From: CAG-791 sp002390025
GTDB lineage: Bacteria; Bacillota; Clostridia; Lachnospirales; Lachnospiraceae
NCBI GenBank assembly: GCA_946543465.1
Contig: CAMNLR010000106.1
Span: forward strand, 1-34,647
Direction of reading: 5' to 3'
Length of the DNA: 34,647 nucleotides
The translations under genes were made by a program, and so were the position numbers. A model generated the notes under the pieces. That model was not told where the DNA came from, did no database searches, and saw only the letters and a program-made list of their open reading frames with translations. Shown here piece by piece: positions 7,030 to 13,977 of this stretch (positions within the stretch are counted from its first letter, which is position 1; the number at the start of each line of letters is the position of its first letter).

Positions 7030-7127
7030 CTGCGTTGATAGGTCGGCGGATCTGGACCCGCAGAAACAGGCATTCTGTGCAGATGACCGGATGCTGACTA
7101 TAGAAAAGTTAAACCGAGGATACAGAG

Positions 7128-8447
7128 ATGAAAGTAGTAAAATTTGGCGGGAGTTCTCTCGCCGATGCGGAACAGTTCAAAAAGGTCGGCAATATTGTCC
7201 GTGCGGACAAAAACAGAAGATTTGTGGTCCCTTCGGCGCCCGGCAAGCGCTTTCCCGGAGACACCAAGGTGACCGACCTGCTCTATAAAATGGAAGCCGA
7301 AGCGGAGAACGGAGAGGATTTTTCCGAGACACTTGACGAGATCAAAAGCCGCTACCAGGAGATCATAGAAGGGCTTGAGCTCACGGATTTCTCCCTCGAG
7401 GAGCAGTTTGACGAGATCGAGAAGAGAATGAAGGAAGATCCTGATGCCGACTATGCAGCCTCCCGCGGCGAGCATCTGAACGGCCGCATTATGTCTGCCT
7501 ATCTGGGATTTGCATTCGTGGATCCCTTTGAGATGATCTTTTTTGACGAAGAAGGCATGCTGGATGACCGCAGGACCATGCGGGCCGTTGAGAAACGCCT
7601 CTCGGGAGAAGAGTATGCGGTGATTCCCGGTTTCTACGGCTGCAGCCATGACGGCAAGGTCAAAGCCTTCTCCCGCGGCGGCTCCGATATCACCGGTTCC
7701 ATTGTCGCCGGCGCCTGCCACGCGGACGTCTATGAAAACTGGACCGACGTCTCCGGTTTCCTCGTGGCGGATCCCCGCATCATCAAAAATCCCGCCAGGA
7801 TCGAGACCATCACCTACCGTGAGCTTCGCGAGCTCTCCTACATGGGCGCCTCCGTCCTGCATGAGGAGGCCATTTTCCCTGTGCGCCGCCAGGGTATTCC
7901 GATCAATATCCGCAATACCAACAGGCCTCAGGATGAGGGTACCTGGATCGTCGAGAGCACAGCACAGAAATCCGGCTATGTCATCACCGGAATCGCCGGC
8001 AGAAAGGACTTCTGCGCCGTCCTGATCACCAAGGACATGATGAATTCCGAGATCGGCTTCGGCAGAAAAGTGCTCCAGGCTTTCGAAGACAACGAGATCT
8101 CCTTCGAGCACATGCCCTCCGGCATTGACACCATGACCATCGTCGTCCATGAAGACGAGTTTATCGAGAAGGAACAAAAAGTCGTATCGGCTATCCACCG
8201 CCTGGCCAAGCCCGACGCGATCGAGATCGAATCCGACCTCGCCCTGATCGCTGTCGTCGGCCGCGGCATGAAATCCATGCGCGGGACTGCCGGCCGCATT
8301 TTCTCCGCCCTTGCCCACGCCCACGTCAACGTGCGCATGATCGACCAGGGCTCCTCCGAGCTCAACATCATCATCGGCGTCGAGAACAAGGATTTCGAGA
8401 CCGCCCTCCAGGCCATCTACGACATCTTCGTTCTCACCCAGTTATAA
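7128..8447 (+). CDS. lysC: Aspartate kinase
   Basis: Phosphorylates aspartate, the first step to lysine, threonine and methionine. Monofunctional enzyme of 439 residues. The kinase domain begins with the KFGGSS motif (MKVVKFGGSSLAD) and has the SRGGSDITGSIVAGACHADVYENWTDVSG stretch that binds ATP and aspartate. From about 300 on, two ACT-like units follow (ITGIAGRKDFCAVLITKDMM and LALIAVVGRGMKSMRGTAGRIF), the usual site of feedback inhibition. Length and domain order fit the YclM/class III type rather than the alpha/beta DapG/LysC type with an internal start. It has its own promoter (6928-6956) and a long leader with a terminator-like hairpin. Which amino acid inhibits it cannot be read from the sequence. 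Confidence 0.95.
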   Translation: MKVVKFGGSSLADAEQFKKVGNIVRADKNRRFVVPSAPGKRFPGDTKVTDLLYKMEAEAENGEDFSETLDEIKSRYQEIIEGLELTDFSLEEQFDEIEKRMKEDPDADYAASRGEHLNGRIMSAYLGFAFVDPFEMIFFDEEGMLDDRRTMRAVEKRLSGEEYAVIPGFYGCSHDGKVKAFSRGGSDITGSIVAGACHADVYENWTDVSGFLVADPRIIKNPARIETITYRELRELSYMGASVLHEEAIFPVRRQGIPINIRNTNRPQDEGTWIVESTAQKSGYVITGIAGRKDFCAVLITKDMMNSEIGFGRKVLQAFEDNEISFEHMPSGIDTMTIVVHEDEFIEKEQKVVSAIHRLAKPDAIEIESDLALIAVVGRGMKSMRGTAGRIFSALAHAHVNVRMIDQGSSELNIIIGVENKDFETALQAIYDIFVLTQL

Positions 8448-8462
8448 TATCCGATCCGGAAA

Positions 8463-8549
8463 TGAGACACAGGGGACGGTTCTGATTGTCTCATTTTCGC
8501 AGAGAACGGGCCAATCAGAAACGTCCCCCTTGACTTACCCCGTGACTCA
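8463..8549. repeat. REP-like inverted repeat (GGGGACGGTTCT type)
   Basis: CACAGGGGACGGTTCTGATTG (8468-8488) is matched in inverse by CAATCAGAAACGTCCCCCTTG (8512-8532) with one bulge and few mismatches. An outer TGAG.CAC/GTG.CTCA pair (8463-8470 and 8542-8549) extends it. From memory, GGGGACGGTTCT-TGTCTC elements are spread in many genomes as REP-type repeats mobilised by RAYT (IS200-like) transposases. No transposase is in the window. Confidence 0.6.
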
Positions 8550-8621
8550 TTTAATCCCGCAATAACCCGGAGGCTTTTGCAGCCGGAGTGATAATCCCAC
8601 GAAAAGGAGACAACAGACAGC

Positions 8622-10322
8622 ATGAGTGAAAAGACCGCGGAAATGAACGCAGCTGCGCCGGAAGAAGAGAAGGTAAGCCGCCATTTTATCGAGCAGGAGA
8701 TCGACAAGGACCTGCGGGACGGCGTGTATGACTCTGTACATACCCGCTTCCCTCCCGAGCCCAATGGCTATCTGCACATCGGACATGCCAAGAGTATTCT
8801 GCTCAACTACGGCATGGCCCAGGAATACGGCGGAAAGTTCAACCTCCGTTTTGATGATACCAATCCCACCAAGGAGAAGATCGAGTTCGTCGAGTCCATC
8901 AAGGCGGATGTCCATTGGCTGGGCGCAGACTACGAGGACAGGCTCTTCTATGCATCCGACTATTTCCAGGAGATGTATGATGTCGCTGTAAAGCTCATTA
9001 AAAAAGGCAAGGCCTATGTCTCCGACCTCACTGCGGAAGAGATGCGCGAGTACCGCGGCACACTGACCGAGCCCGGCAAAAACGATCCCAATCGCGAGCG
9101 CAGCATCGAGGAGAACCTCGATCTGTTTGAGCGCATGCGGGCCGGCGAATTCGCCGACGGAGAGAAGACACTCCGCGCCAAGATCGATATGGCCAGCCCC
9201 AACATCAATATGCGCGACCCGATCATCTACCGCGTGGCCCACATGTCCCACCACAATACCGGCGACAAGTGGTGCATCTATCCCATGTATGACTTCGCCC
9301 ATCCCATCGAGGATGCCATCGAGGGAATCACACACTCCCTCTGCACGCTGGAATTTGAGGATCACCGTCCCCTCTACGACTGGGTCGTCCGCGAGGCCGA
9401 GTATCCCCATCCCCCCAGACAGATCGAGTTTGCCAAGATGTATCTGACAAACCAGGTCACCGGCAAGCGCTATATCAAGAAGCTGGTCGAGCAGAATATC
9501 GTGGACGGCTGGGATGATCCCCGCCTGGTCTCCATCTCAGGACTGCGCCGCAGAGGCTACACGCCTTCCTCCATCAAACGCTTTGTCGATCTGTGCGGTA
9601 TCTCCAAGAGCAACTCCTCCGCGGACTATGCGGCGCTCGAGTACTGCATCCGCGAGGACCTCAAGCCCGGCTGCAAGCGCATGCTGGCCGTGCTTCATCC
9701 CTTAAAGCTCATCATCGACAATTATCCCGAGGATCAGGTCGAGATGCTCGAGGCGGACAACAACCTGGAGAATCCCGAACTGGGCAAGCGCATGATCCCC
9801 TTCGGCCGCGAGCTCTGGATCGAGCGCGACGACTTCATGGAAGAGCCCCCGAAAAAATACTACCGTCTCTTCCCCGGTAACGAAGTGCGCCTGATGTATG
9901 CTTACTTTGTCAAGTGCGTCGGCTTCGACAAGGACGAAGATGGCAATATCACTGCCGTCCATGTGACCTATGATCCCGAGACAAAGAGCGGCAGCGGCTT
10001 CACCGGCCGCAAGGTCAAGGGCACCATCCACTGGGTCCACGCCGACTCCGCCGTAAAGGTCACTGCCCGTCTCTACGAAAACATCATCGATGAGGAGAAG
10101 GGCGTCTACGACGAGAACGGCGACCTCAACCTCAACCCTCACTCCCTGACGGTCTGCGACGCCTATGTTGAGCCCGAACTCAAGGACGCAAAGCCCTTCG
10201 AGCGCTTCCAGTTCGTCCGCAACGGCTATTTCTGCGTCGACTACAAGGACTCCGCCGAAGGCGCCCCTGTCTTCAACCGGATCGTCGGACTCAAGAGCTC
10301 TTTCAAGCTGCCCAAGAAATAA
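8622..10322 (+). CDS. glnS: Glutaminyl-tRNA synthetase
   Basis: Class I synthetase that charges tRNA-Gln directly. The 566-residue protein has the HIGH motif at 52-55 in PPEPNGYLHIGHAKS, the GlnRS-specific GWDDPRL...SGLRRRGYTP block, and a C-terminal anticodon-binding beta-barrel region (about 350-560). The second class I signature, MSK in E. coli GlnRS (VMSKRKL), reads VTGKRYI here (279-285); the catalytic Lys (K282) is kept. The N-terminal 17 residues are an Ala/Glu-rich extension. AAAAGGAGA lies about 12 bases before the ATG, and the gene appears monocistronic with a terminator at 10361. Many Firmicutes lack GlnRS and use GatCAB, but its presence in Lachnospiraceae is not unusual. Confidence 0.97.
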   Translation: MSEKTAEMNAAAPEEEKVSRHFIEQEIDKDLRDGVYDSVHTRFPPEPNGYLHIGHAKSILLNYGMAQEYGGKFNLRFDDTNPTKEKIEFVESIKADVHWLGADYEDRLFYASDYFQEMYDVAVKLIKKGKAYVSDLTAEEMREYRGTLTEPGKNDPNRERSIEENLDLFERMRAGEFADGEKTLRAKIDMASPNINMRDPIIYRVAHMSHHNTGDKWCIYPMYDFAHPIEDAIEGITHSLCTLEFEDHRPLYDWVVREAEYPHPPRQIEFAKMYLTNQVTGKRYIKKLVEQNIVDGWDDPRLVSISGLRRRGYTPSSIKRFVDLCGISKSNSSADYAALEYCIREDLKPGCKRMLAVLHPLKLIIDNYPEDQVEMLEADNNLENPELGKRMIPFGRELWIERDDFMEEPPKKYYRLFPGNEVRLMYAYFVKCVGFDKDEDGNITAVHVTYDPETKSGSGFTGRKVKGTIHWVHADSAVKVTARLYENIIDEEKGVYDENGDLNLNPHSLTVCDAYVEPELKDAKPFERFQFVRNGYFCVDYKDSAEGAPVFNRIVGLKSSFKLPKK

Positions 10323-10360
10323 AGGTTCAAGAAATAAAGATTCCTTTGCATAAGTGCGTG

Positions 10361-10394
10361 TGCCGGAGATTTTTCCACAGATCTCCGGCATTTT
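10361..10394 (+). terminator. Intrinsic terminator of glnS
   Basis: TGCCGGAGAT (10361-10370) pairs perfectly with ATCTCCGGCA (10381-10390) and TTTT follows. It lies 38 bases after the glnS stop codon. Confidence 0.85.
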
Positions 10395-10405
10395 GCTATC
10401 AACCC

Positions 10406-10560
10406 GGACCGGAAAGGACGGACCGCCTGTCATATCGGACCGGAAAGGGCGGGCCGCCCGTCACCTCCGACGGAAAGGGCAGGCTGCCAATCACCTCTGA
10501 CGAAAGGGGCAGGCCGGCAATCAACTCGCCCCGGAAAGGGCGGGCCGGTGCGGCATCCGC
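10406..10560. repeat. Five-copy 30-31-bp tandem repeat upstream of mocR-like gene
   Basis: Five GC-rich units carry the core CGGAAAGGGCGGGCCG, beginning at 10410, 10441, 10471, 10501 and 10532, so the spacings are 31, 30, 30 and 31. The array fills most of the 280-base gap between glnS and the MocR-type gene. It can be read as about four ten-residue repeats in one frame (inside an open frame 10346-10618), but that frame overlaps the next gene and has no Shine-Dalgarno, so I treat it as non-coding. Confidence 0.7.
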
Positions 10561-10602
10561 CCTTTGCAGTCGGACAAATTATTTTTCAGGAGAGACAGGA
10601 CT

Positions 10603-12186
10603 GTGGCACAGGAACTGAACATCCGGCTCAGTACGGACGAAAAAAAGCCCCTCTACAGGCAGATCTATGAATATATCCGCGGCGAGATCCGAAGCGGCGG
10701 CCTGGAAGCGGGAGAGCGTCTTCCCTCGACCCGCGCCCTTGCAGCGGGTCTTCATGTGGCGCGCAGCACAGCGGAACTGGCCTACAGCCAGCTGCTCTCG
10801 GAAGGATATATCCGCGCGAAAAAAAACAGCGGCTACTATGTCAACGAGATAGAAAATCTGGCAGAACTGCATTTTGAAGAGCGCTGGACAGACGGGGCTG
10901 ATGGGGGAACAGATGCGGGGGAGGAGTCTGTGCCGGATTACCGGCAGACAGCAGAGGAGAGCGGGAGAGGGGCCGCAGAGGAGCGGTCTGTACCAAACCT
11001 CTCCAGACTGGGAAGACAGGGGGCAGATAACAGCGGTGTGATCGACTTTTCCCTGCGCCACACAGAGATGTCGGTTTTTCCCTACAGCACATGGAAAAAG
11101 ATCATGCGCGAGGTAATGGTCGATGCCAACTCGGAGATGTTTTCTCACAGCGAGCCCGGCGGGGACCTGACCCTGCGCACGACGATCGCCCATTATCTGC
11201 ACTTTTCAAGAGGCGTGCGCTGCAGGCCGGAGCAGGTCATTGTGGGTGCCGGCAACGATTACCTGCTGATGCTGCTGCGGCATATCCTGGGAGAGGGCAG
11301 GAGAGTCGCCATGGAGAATCCGTCCTACCTGCGGGCTGCCCAGATCTTCCGGTCCTTCGGATACGGAATCTGCCCTGTCGGTATGGACGCCGACGGCATG
11401 CTGCCGGGCTCGCTTGCAGACTCCGGCGCGGACCTGGTCTATGCCATGCCAGCCCATCAGTTTCCCATGGGCTGCATCATGCCGGTCGGCCGCAGGGCGG
11501 CCCTTCTGGGATGGGCGACAGACGGAGCGGACCGCTATATCATTGAGGACGACTATGACTCGGAATTCCGCTACCGCGGCAAACCCATTCCGGCCCTGCA
11601 GTCTCTGGACCGAGCCGGCAGGGTGATCTATATCGGTACTTTTTCCAAGGCCATTGCGCCGGCCATCCGCATCAGCTACATGATCCTGCCGCCGGAGCTT
11701 TTGCTGCGCTACCGCGAAAAATGCTGGTTTTTCTCCTCCACGGTATCCAGGATCGACCAGAGGATCCTGAACGAATTCATGAAAAACGGCCACTTCGAGC
11801 GCCATCTCAACCGCATGCGCAGTCTCTACCGGGCAAGGCACGACGAGCTCCTGGCCCAGCTCCGCCCCCTGCAGGGCCGCTGCCGGATCCTGGGGGCCGG
11901 CACGGGACTGCACCTGGTCCTTCAGGCATCTCCCGAGACGGCTGCGGGGATCGCGCAGGGCATGCCCGGCCCTGATGATCCGTCGGCAGCACAGATGGAA
12001 CAGGAGATTGTCCGGCGCGCCGCCGCCCATGGCGTCGCGGTCTACGCGATCTCTGATTATCTGCTGCCGGGCACTGCCTCGACACAGCAGAAAAGGCAGC
12101 TTCCCTCCATCCTGCTGGGTTTCGGTGCCCTGGATGAGAAATCGATCCGCGAGGGTGTGCGCAGGCTGTCCCTGGCACTGGAGTAA
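10603..12186 (+). CDS. MocR/PdxR-type regulator (GntR HTH fused to aminotransferase-like domain)
   Basis: Transcription factor of 527 residues. Residues about 10-80 form a GntR winged helix-turn-helix (KPLYRQIYEYIRGEIRSGGL, then ERLPSTRALAAGLHVARSTAELAY). A Gly/Glu-rich linker follows (about 90-145), then a class I aminotransferase fold. That domain has the PLP-binding lysine in GTFSKAIAPAIR and the conserved EDDYDSEFRYRG segment. Members often sense PLP or amino acids and control vitamin B6, GABA or taurine genes. No such gene is adjacent, so the target is unknown. The start is the GTG at 10603, with AGGAGAGA nine bases upstream; an in-frame TTG at 10564 has no such site. The gene shares a bidirectional terminator with the convergent tetR-like gene. 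Confidence 0.9.
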   Translation: MAQELNIRLSTDEKKPLYRQIYEYIRGEIRSGGLEAGERLPSTRALAAGLHVARSTAELAYSQLLSEGYIRAKKNSGYYVNEIENLAELHFEERWTDGADGGTDAGEESVPDYRQTAEESGRGAAEERSVPNLSRLGRQGADNSGVIDFSLRHTEMSVFPYSTWKKIMREVMVDANSEMFSHSEPGGDLTLRTTIAHYLHFSRGVRCRPEQVIVGAGNDYLLMLLRHILGEGRRVAMENPSYLRAAQIFRSFGYGICPVGMDADGMLPGSLADSGADLVYAMPAHQFPMGCIMPVGRRAALLGWATDGADRYIIEDDYDSEFRYRGKPIPALQSLDRAGRVIYIGTFSKAIAPAIRISYMILPPELLLRYREKCWFFSSTVSRIDQRILNEFMKNGHFERHLNRMRSLYRARHDELLAQLRPLQGRCRILGAGTGLHLVLQASPETAAGIAQGMPGPDDPSAAQMEQEIVRRAAAHGVAVYAISDYLLPGTASTQQKRQLPSILLGFGALDEKSIREGVRRLSLALE

Positions 12187-12190
12187 ATGG

Positions 12191-12240
12191 AAAAGACCTG
12201 ACATAGTCACCGGCTTGCGGTGAGGATGTCAGGTCTTTTA
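12191..12240. terminator. Bidirectional terminator between mocR-like and tetR-like genes
   Basis: AAAAGACCTGACAT (12191-12204) pairs with ATGTCAGGTCTTTT (12226-12239). An inner CACCG/CGGTG stem (12208-12222) extends it. T-runs lie on both strands. Confidence 0.85.
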
Positions 12241-12342
12241 TAGTGTTCTCTTTTACACTTTTCCCTTTTTCTTTTACCCCTTCCGAATGTGATTCCGCGG
12301 CTTCCGCCATGGTTTTTGCCGGCCGGTCCCGGGGAGGGCAGA

Positions 12343-12966
12343 TCAGATATTCATCTTGCGCAGGGTCTGAAGATATTCGCTGAAGCGTTCTGCATACTGT
12401 TCGTGCCCCGGTTTCGCATTTTCATCTTTTCTCTCCACAAGCTCCTGCATCAGGCCAAAGCGCGTGTACTCCAGCATCTGCGAGATCCGGCGCGCGTCCT
12501 GTTCGGACAAAAAAGGCGGCCGCTGGGCTTCAATGACCAGATCCAGCCTCAGGTCTGCTACCGCCCCTGCCAGATCCTCCGGGATCTCGGGCTTGAATTT
12601 GGGATCTCCGGCGGCCAGCTCTTCATCCGCCCGGCGCAGGAAGAGAGGCATATAGGGATATTTTTGGAGGACTGCCGCATCGGCCCTGACCAGCTGCCGG
12701 TACATCTCAAAGAAGTCGCAGCCCCTGCGGCGCCCGGCCTCCCTGAGCTCCAGAAGCATGTATCTGGTGCTGTACTCGTAGAGAAACTCCCAGGTGCCCT
12801 TCTTGCTCTTGAAATAGTGGAAGAGCAGTCCCTTGCTGATGGAGGCTGCGGCGACCATTTCATCTGTACTGGCATGCCGGTAGCCGTTCTGTGCAAAGAT
12901 CCTCATCGCACCGTTGATGATCCGGTCCTGCCGGTCTTTTTTTAAATCAAAAAAACGTTCGTTCAT
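12343..12966 (-). CDS. TetR/AcrR family transcriptional regulator
   Basis: One-component repressor of 207 residues. The N-terminal helix-turn-helix lies in RIINGAMRIFAQNGYRHASTDEMVAAASISKGLLFHYFKSKK, with the typical start of recognition helix SKGLLFHYF. The helical C-terminal ligand-binding domain is diverged, so the ligand cannot be guessed. I place the start at ATG 12966 (MNERFF), with AAGGAA nine bases upstream; in-frame starts at 12987 and 12993 lack a good site. Its own promoter region has a 19-base palindrome just after the -10 box, so autorepression is likely. No divergent gene sits directly across, though the hydrogenase operon starts about 500 bases away. Other targets may be elsewhere in the genome. 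Confidence 0.9.
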   Translation of the reverse strand: MNERFFDLKKDRQDRIINGAMRIFAQNGYRHASTDEMVAAASISKGLLFHYFKSKKGTWEFLYEYSTRYMLLELREAGRRRGCDFFEMYRQLVRADAAVLQKYPYMPLFLRRADEELAAGDPKFKPEIPEDLAGAVADLRLDLVIEAQRPPFLSEQDARRISQMLEYTRFGLMQELVERKDENAKPGHEQYAERFSEYLQTLRKMNI

Positions 12967-13059
12967 CGCCTGTATTTCCTTCTGCATCCGCAAAGAGTCT
13001 TAAAACCTGCTCCTGTATACACCCTTTCAGGGAAATGTTCTGCCCGCTGCCGGCAATAG

Positions 13060-13111
13060 ATTGACCGGAACGATCAATTTTTATCATAGCATCTTCGGTC
13101 CGGAATGACAA
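13060..13111 (-). promoter_or_regulatory. tetR-like promoter with palindromic operator
   Basis: On the minus strand TTGTCA (13111-13106), a 17-base spacer and TATGAT (13088-13083) make a strong promoter. Directly downstream lies ATTGACCGGAACGATCAAT (13060-13078), an inverted repeat with arms ATTGAcCG/CGaTCAAT. Its length and its place over the transcription start fit a TetR-type operator. Confidence 0.65.
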
Positions 13112-13129
13112 TCCTGCAGCGGCCGGGAC

Positions 13130-13482
13130 ATAGTTTAAGCAAACTATCCAGATGGTTAGTTATTTAAAACCCGATTATTGTCGAAAATAACCATATTTTT
13201 AGGAAAAGTTTTTAATTCCGAACTAAATATTTGACAAATATGCAACAATTGGCAGGAAAAATAATATATAATTTTCCTAACAATACTCTCATGCCGGGAG
13301 AAGATCCGGCAGCGGGAACACACAGACCGCAGGACTGCTTTAAGTGAATGCCGGGGATTGGGCAGGCAGCAGGAAATGCCGGATCGGGCAGGGGCAGGAT
13401 TTGCTCAGGAAGCAGTACTTTCAAAGGGGATCGTTTCCGCAGATATTTACAATTATTTGTTTTGGAAAGGAGATGGTAATCG
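13130..13482 (+). promoter_or_regulatory. Upstream control region of the hydrogenase operon
   Basis: The gap between tetR-like and hydC is about 500 bases. It holds a perfect palindrome ATAGTTT-AAGC-AAACTAT (13130-13147), an AT-rich block with TTGACA (13231-13236) and TATAAT (13267-13272), which are too far apart (30 bases) to be one promoter, and AGGAAAA...TTTTCCT arms (13254-13278) around the TATAAT. A GC-rich leader follows, with a GCCGG/CCGGC hairpin (13293-13310) and two further ATGCCGG copies. No clear Rex site (TTGTTAA-N4-TTAACAA) was found. AAAGGAGATGG lies just before the hydC ATG. Confidence 0.45.
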
Positions 13483-13974
13483 ATGGCTAATGTAGCTTTT
13501 CGGGGAACGCCAAAACAGGAACGGGAGCTTCGGAAATTTATTAAAAAGCACAAAGACCAGCCCGGAGCGATGATGCCTGTACTCCAGGAAGCACAGGGAA
13601 TCTACGGATATCTGCCCAGAGAGGTGCAGATGATCATTGCCGAAGAGATGGGCGTTCCGCTTTCCCAGGTATTCGGAGTTGCGACATTCTATTCGCAGTT
13701 CACCCTGTCCCCCAAGGGCGAGCACACTGTCAGTGTATGTCTCGGAACAGCCTGTTACGTCAAGGGCGCTGACAAGATTCTGGCCGCTATTGAGGAACGC
13801 CTCGGGATCAAAGCCGGGGAATGCACCTCTGACGGCTTCTTCTCCATTGACAGCTGCCGGTGTCTTGGCGCCTGCGGCCTGGCTCCCGTCATGACGATCG
13901 ACGGTGAAGTCTACGGCAAGTGCACACCGGAGTCAGCGGTGAAAATCATTGATTCCTATTATGAGGAGGTGTAA
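13483..13974 (+). CDS. hydC: Hydrogenase subunit HydC (NuoE-like [2Fe-2S] protein)
   Basis: Thioredoxin-fold electron-transfer subunit of 163 residues, corresponding to the 24-kDa complex I protein. The [2Fe-2S] ligands are C86 and C91 (CLGTAC) and C127 and C131 (CRCLGAC), with the usual C-x4-C...C-x3-C spacing. N-terminal helices (about 10-75) include VLQEAQGIYGYLP and VATFYSQF, hallmarks of NuoE/HoxE/HydC. The Shine-Dalgarno AAGGAGATGG is strong. It is the first gene of a three-gene operon; hydB follows after three bases. In the trimeric hydrogenase it should sit beside the flavin subunit. It could equally be called nuoE-like; the gene order with hydB and hydA decides the name. Confidence 0.93.
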   Translation: MANVAFRGTPKQERELRKFIKKHKDQPGAMMPVLQEAQGIYGYLPREVQMIIAEEMGVPLSQVFGVATFYSQFTLSPKGEHTVSVCLGTACYVKGADKILAAIEERLGIKAGECTSDGFFSIDSCRCLGACGLAPVMTIDGEVYGKCTPESAVKIIDSYYEEV

Positions 13975-13977
13975 GCC

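Noticed and set aside
6957..7127. Lysine riboswitch or T-box before lysC
   Set aside because: I could not find the conserved lysine-riboswitch core or the T-box sequence. A covariance search would settle it.
7098..8324. Open frame of 408 codons on the minus strand, opposite lysC
   Set aside because: It is antisense to a clear aspartate kinase, with no domain and no Shine-Dalgarno.
10406..10560. Possible CRISPR array
   Set aside because: The 30-bp units are directly adjacent and diverged, with no unique spacers and no cas genes.
10346..10618. Small open frame of 90 codons containing ten-residue repeats
   Set aside because: It arises from the 30-bp tandem repeat, overlaps the glnS terminator and the mocR-like start, and lacks a ribosome site.
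13130..13147. Rex operator at the hydrogenase promoter
   Set aside because: ATAGTTTAAGCAAACTAT lacks the TTGTTAA half-sites of known clostridial Rex boxes.
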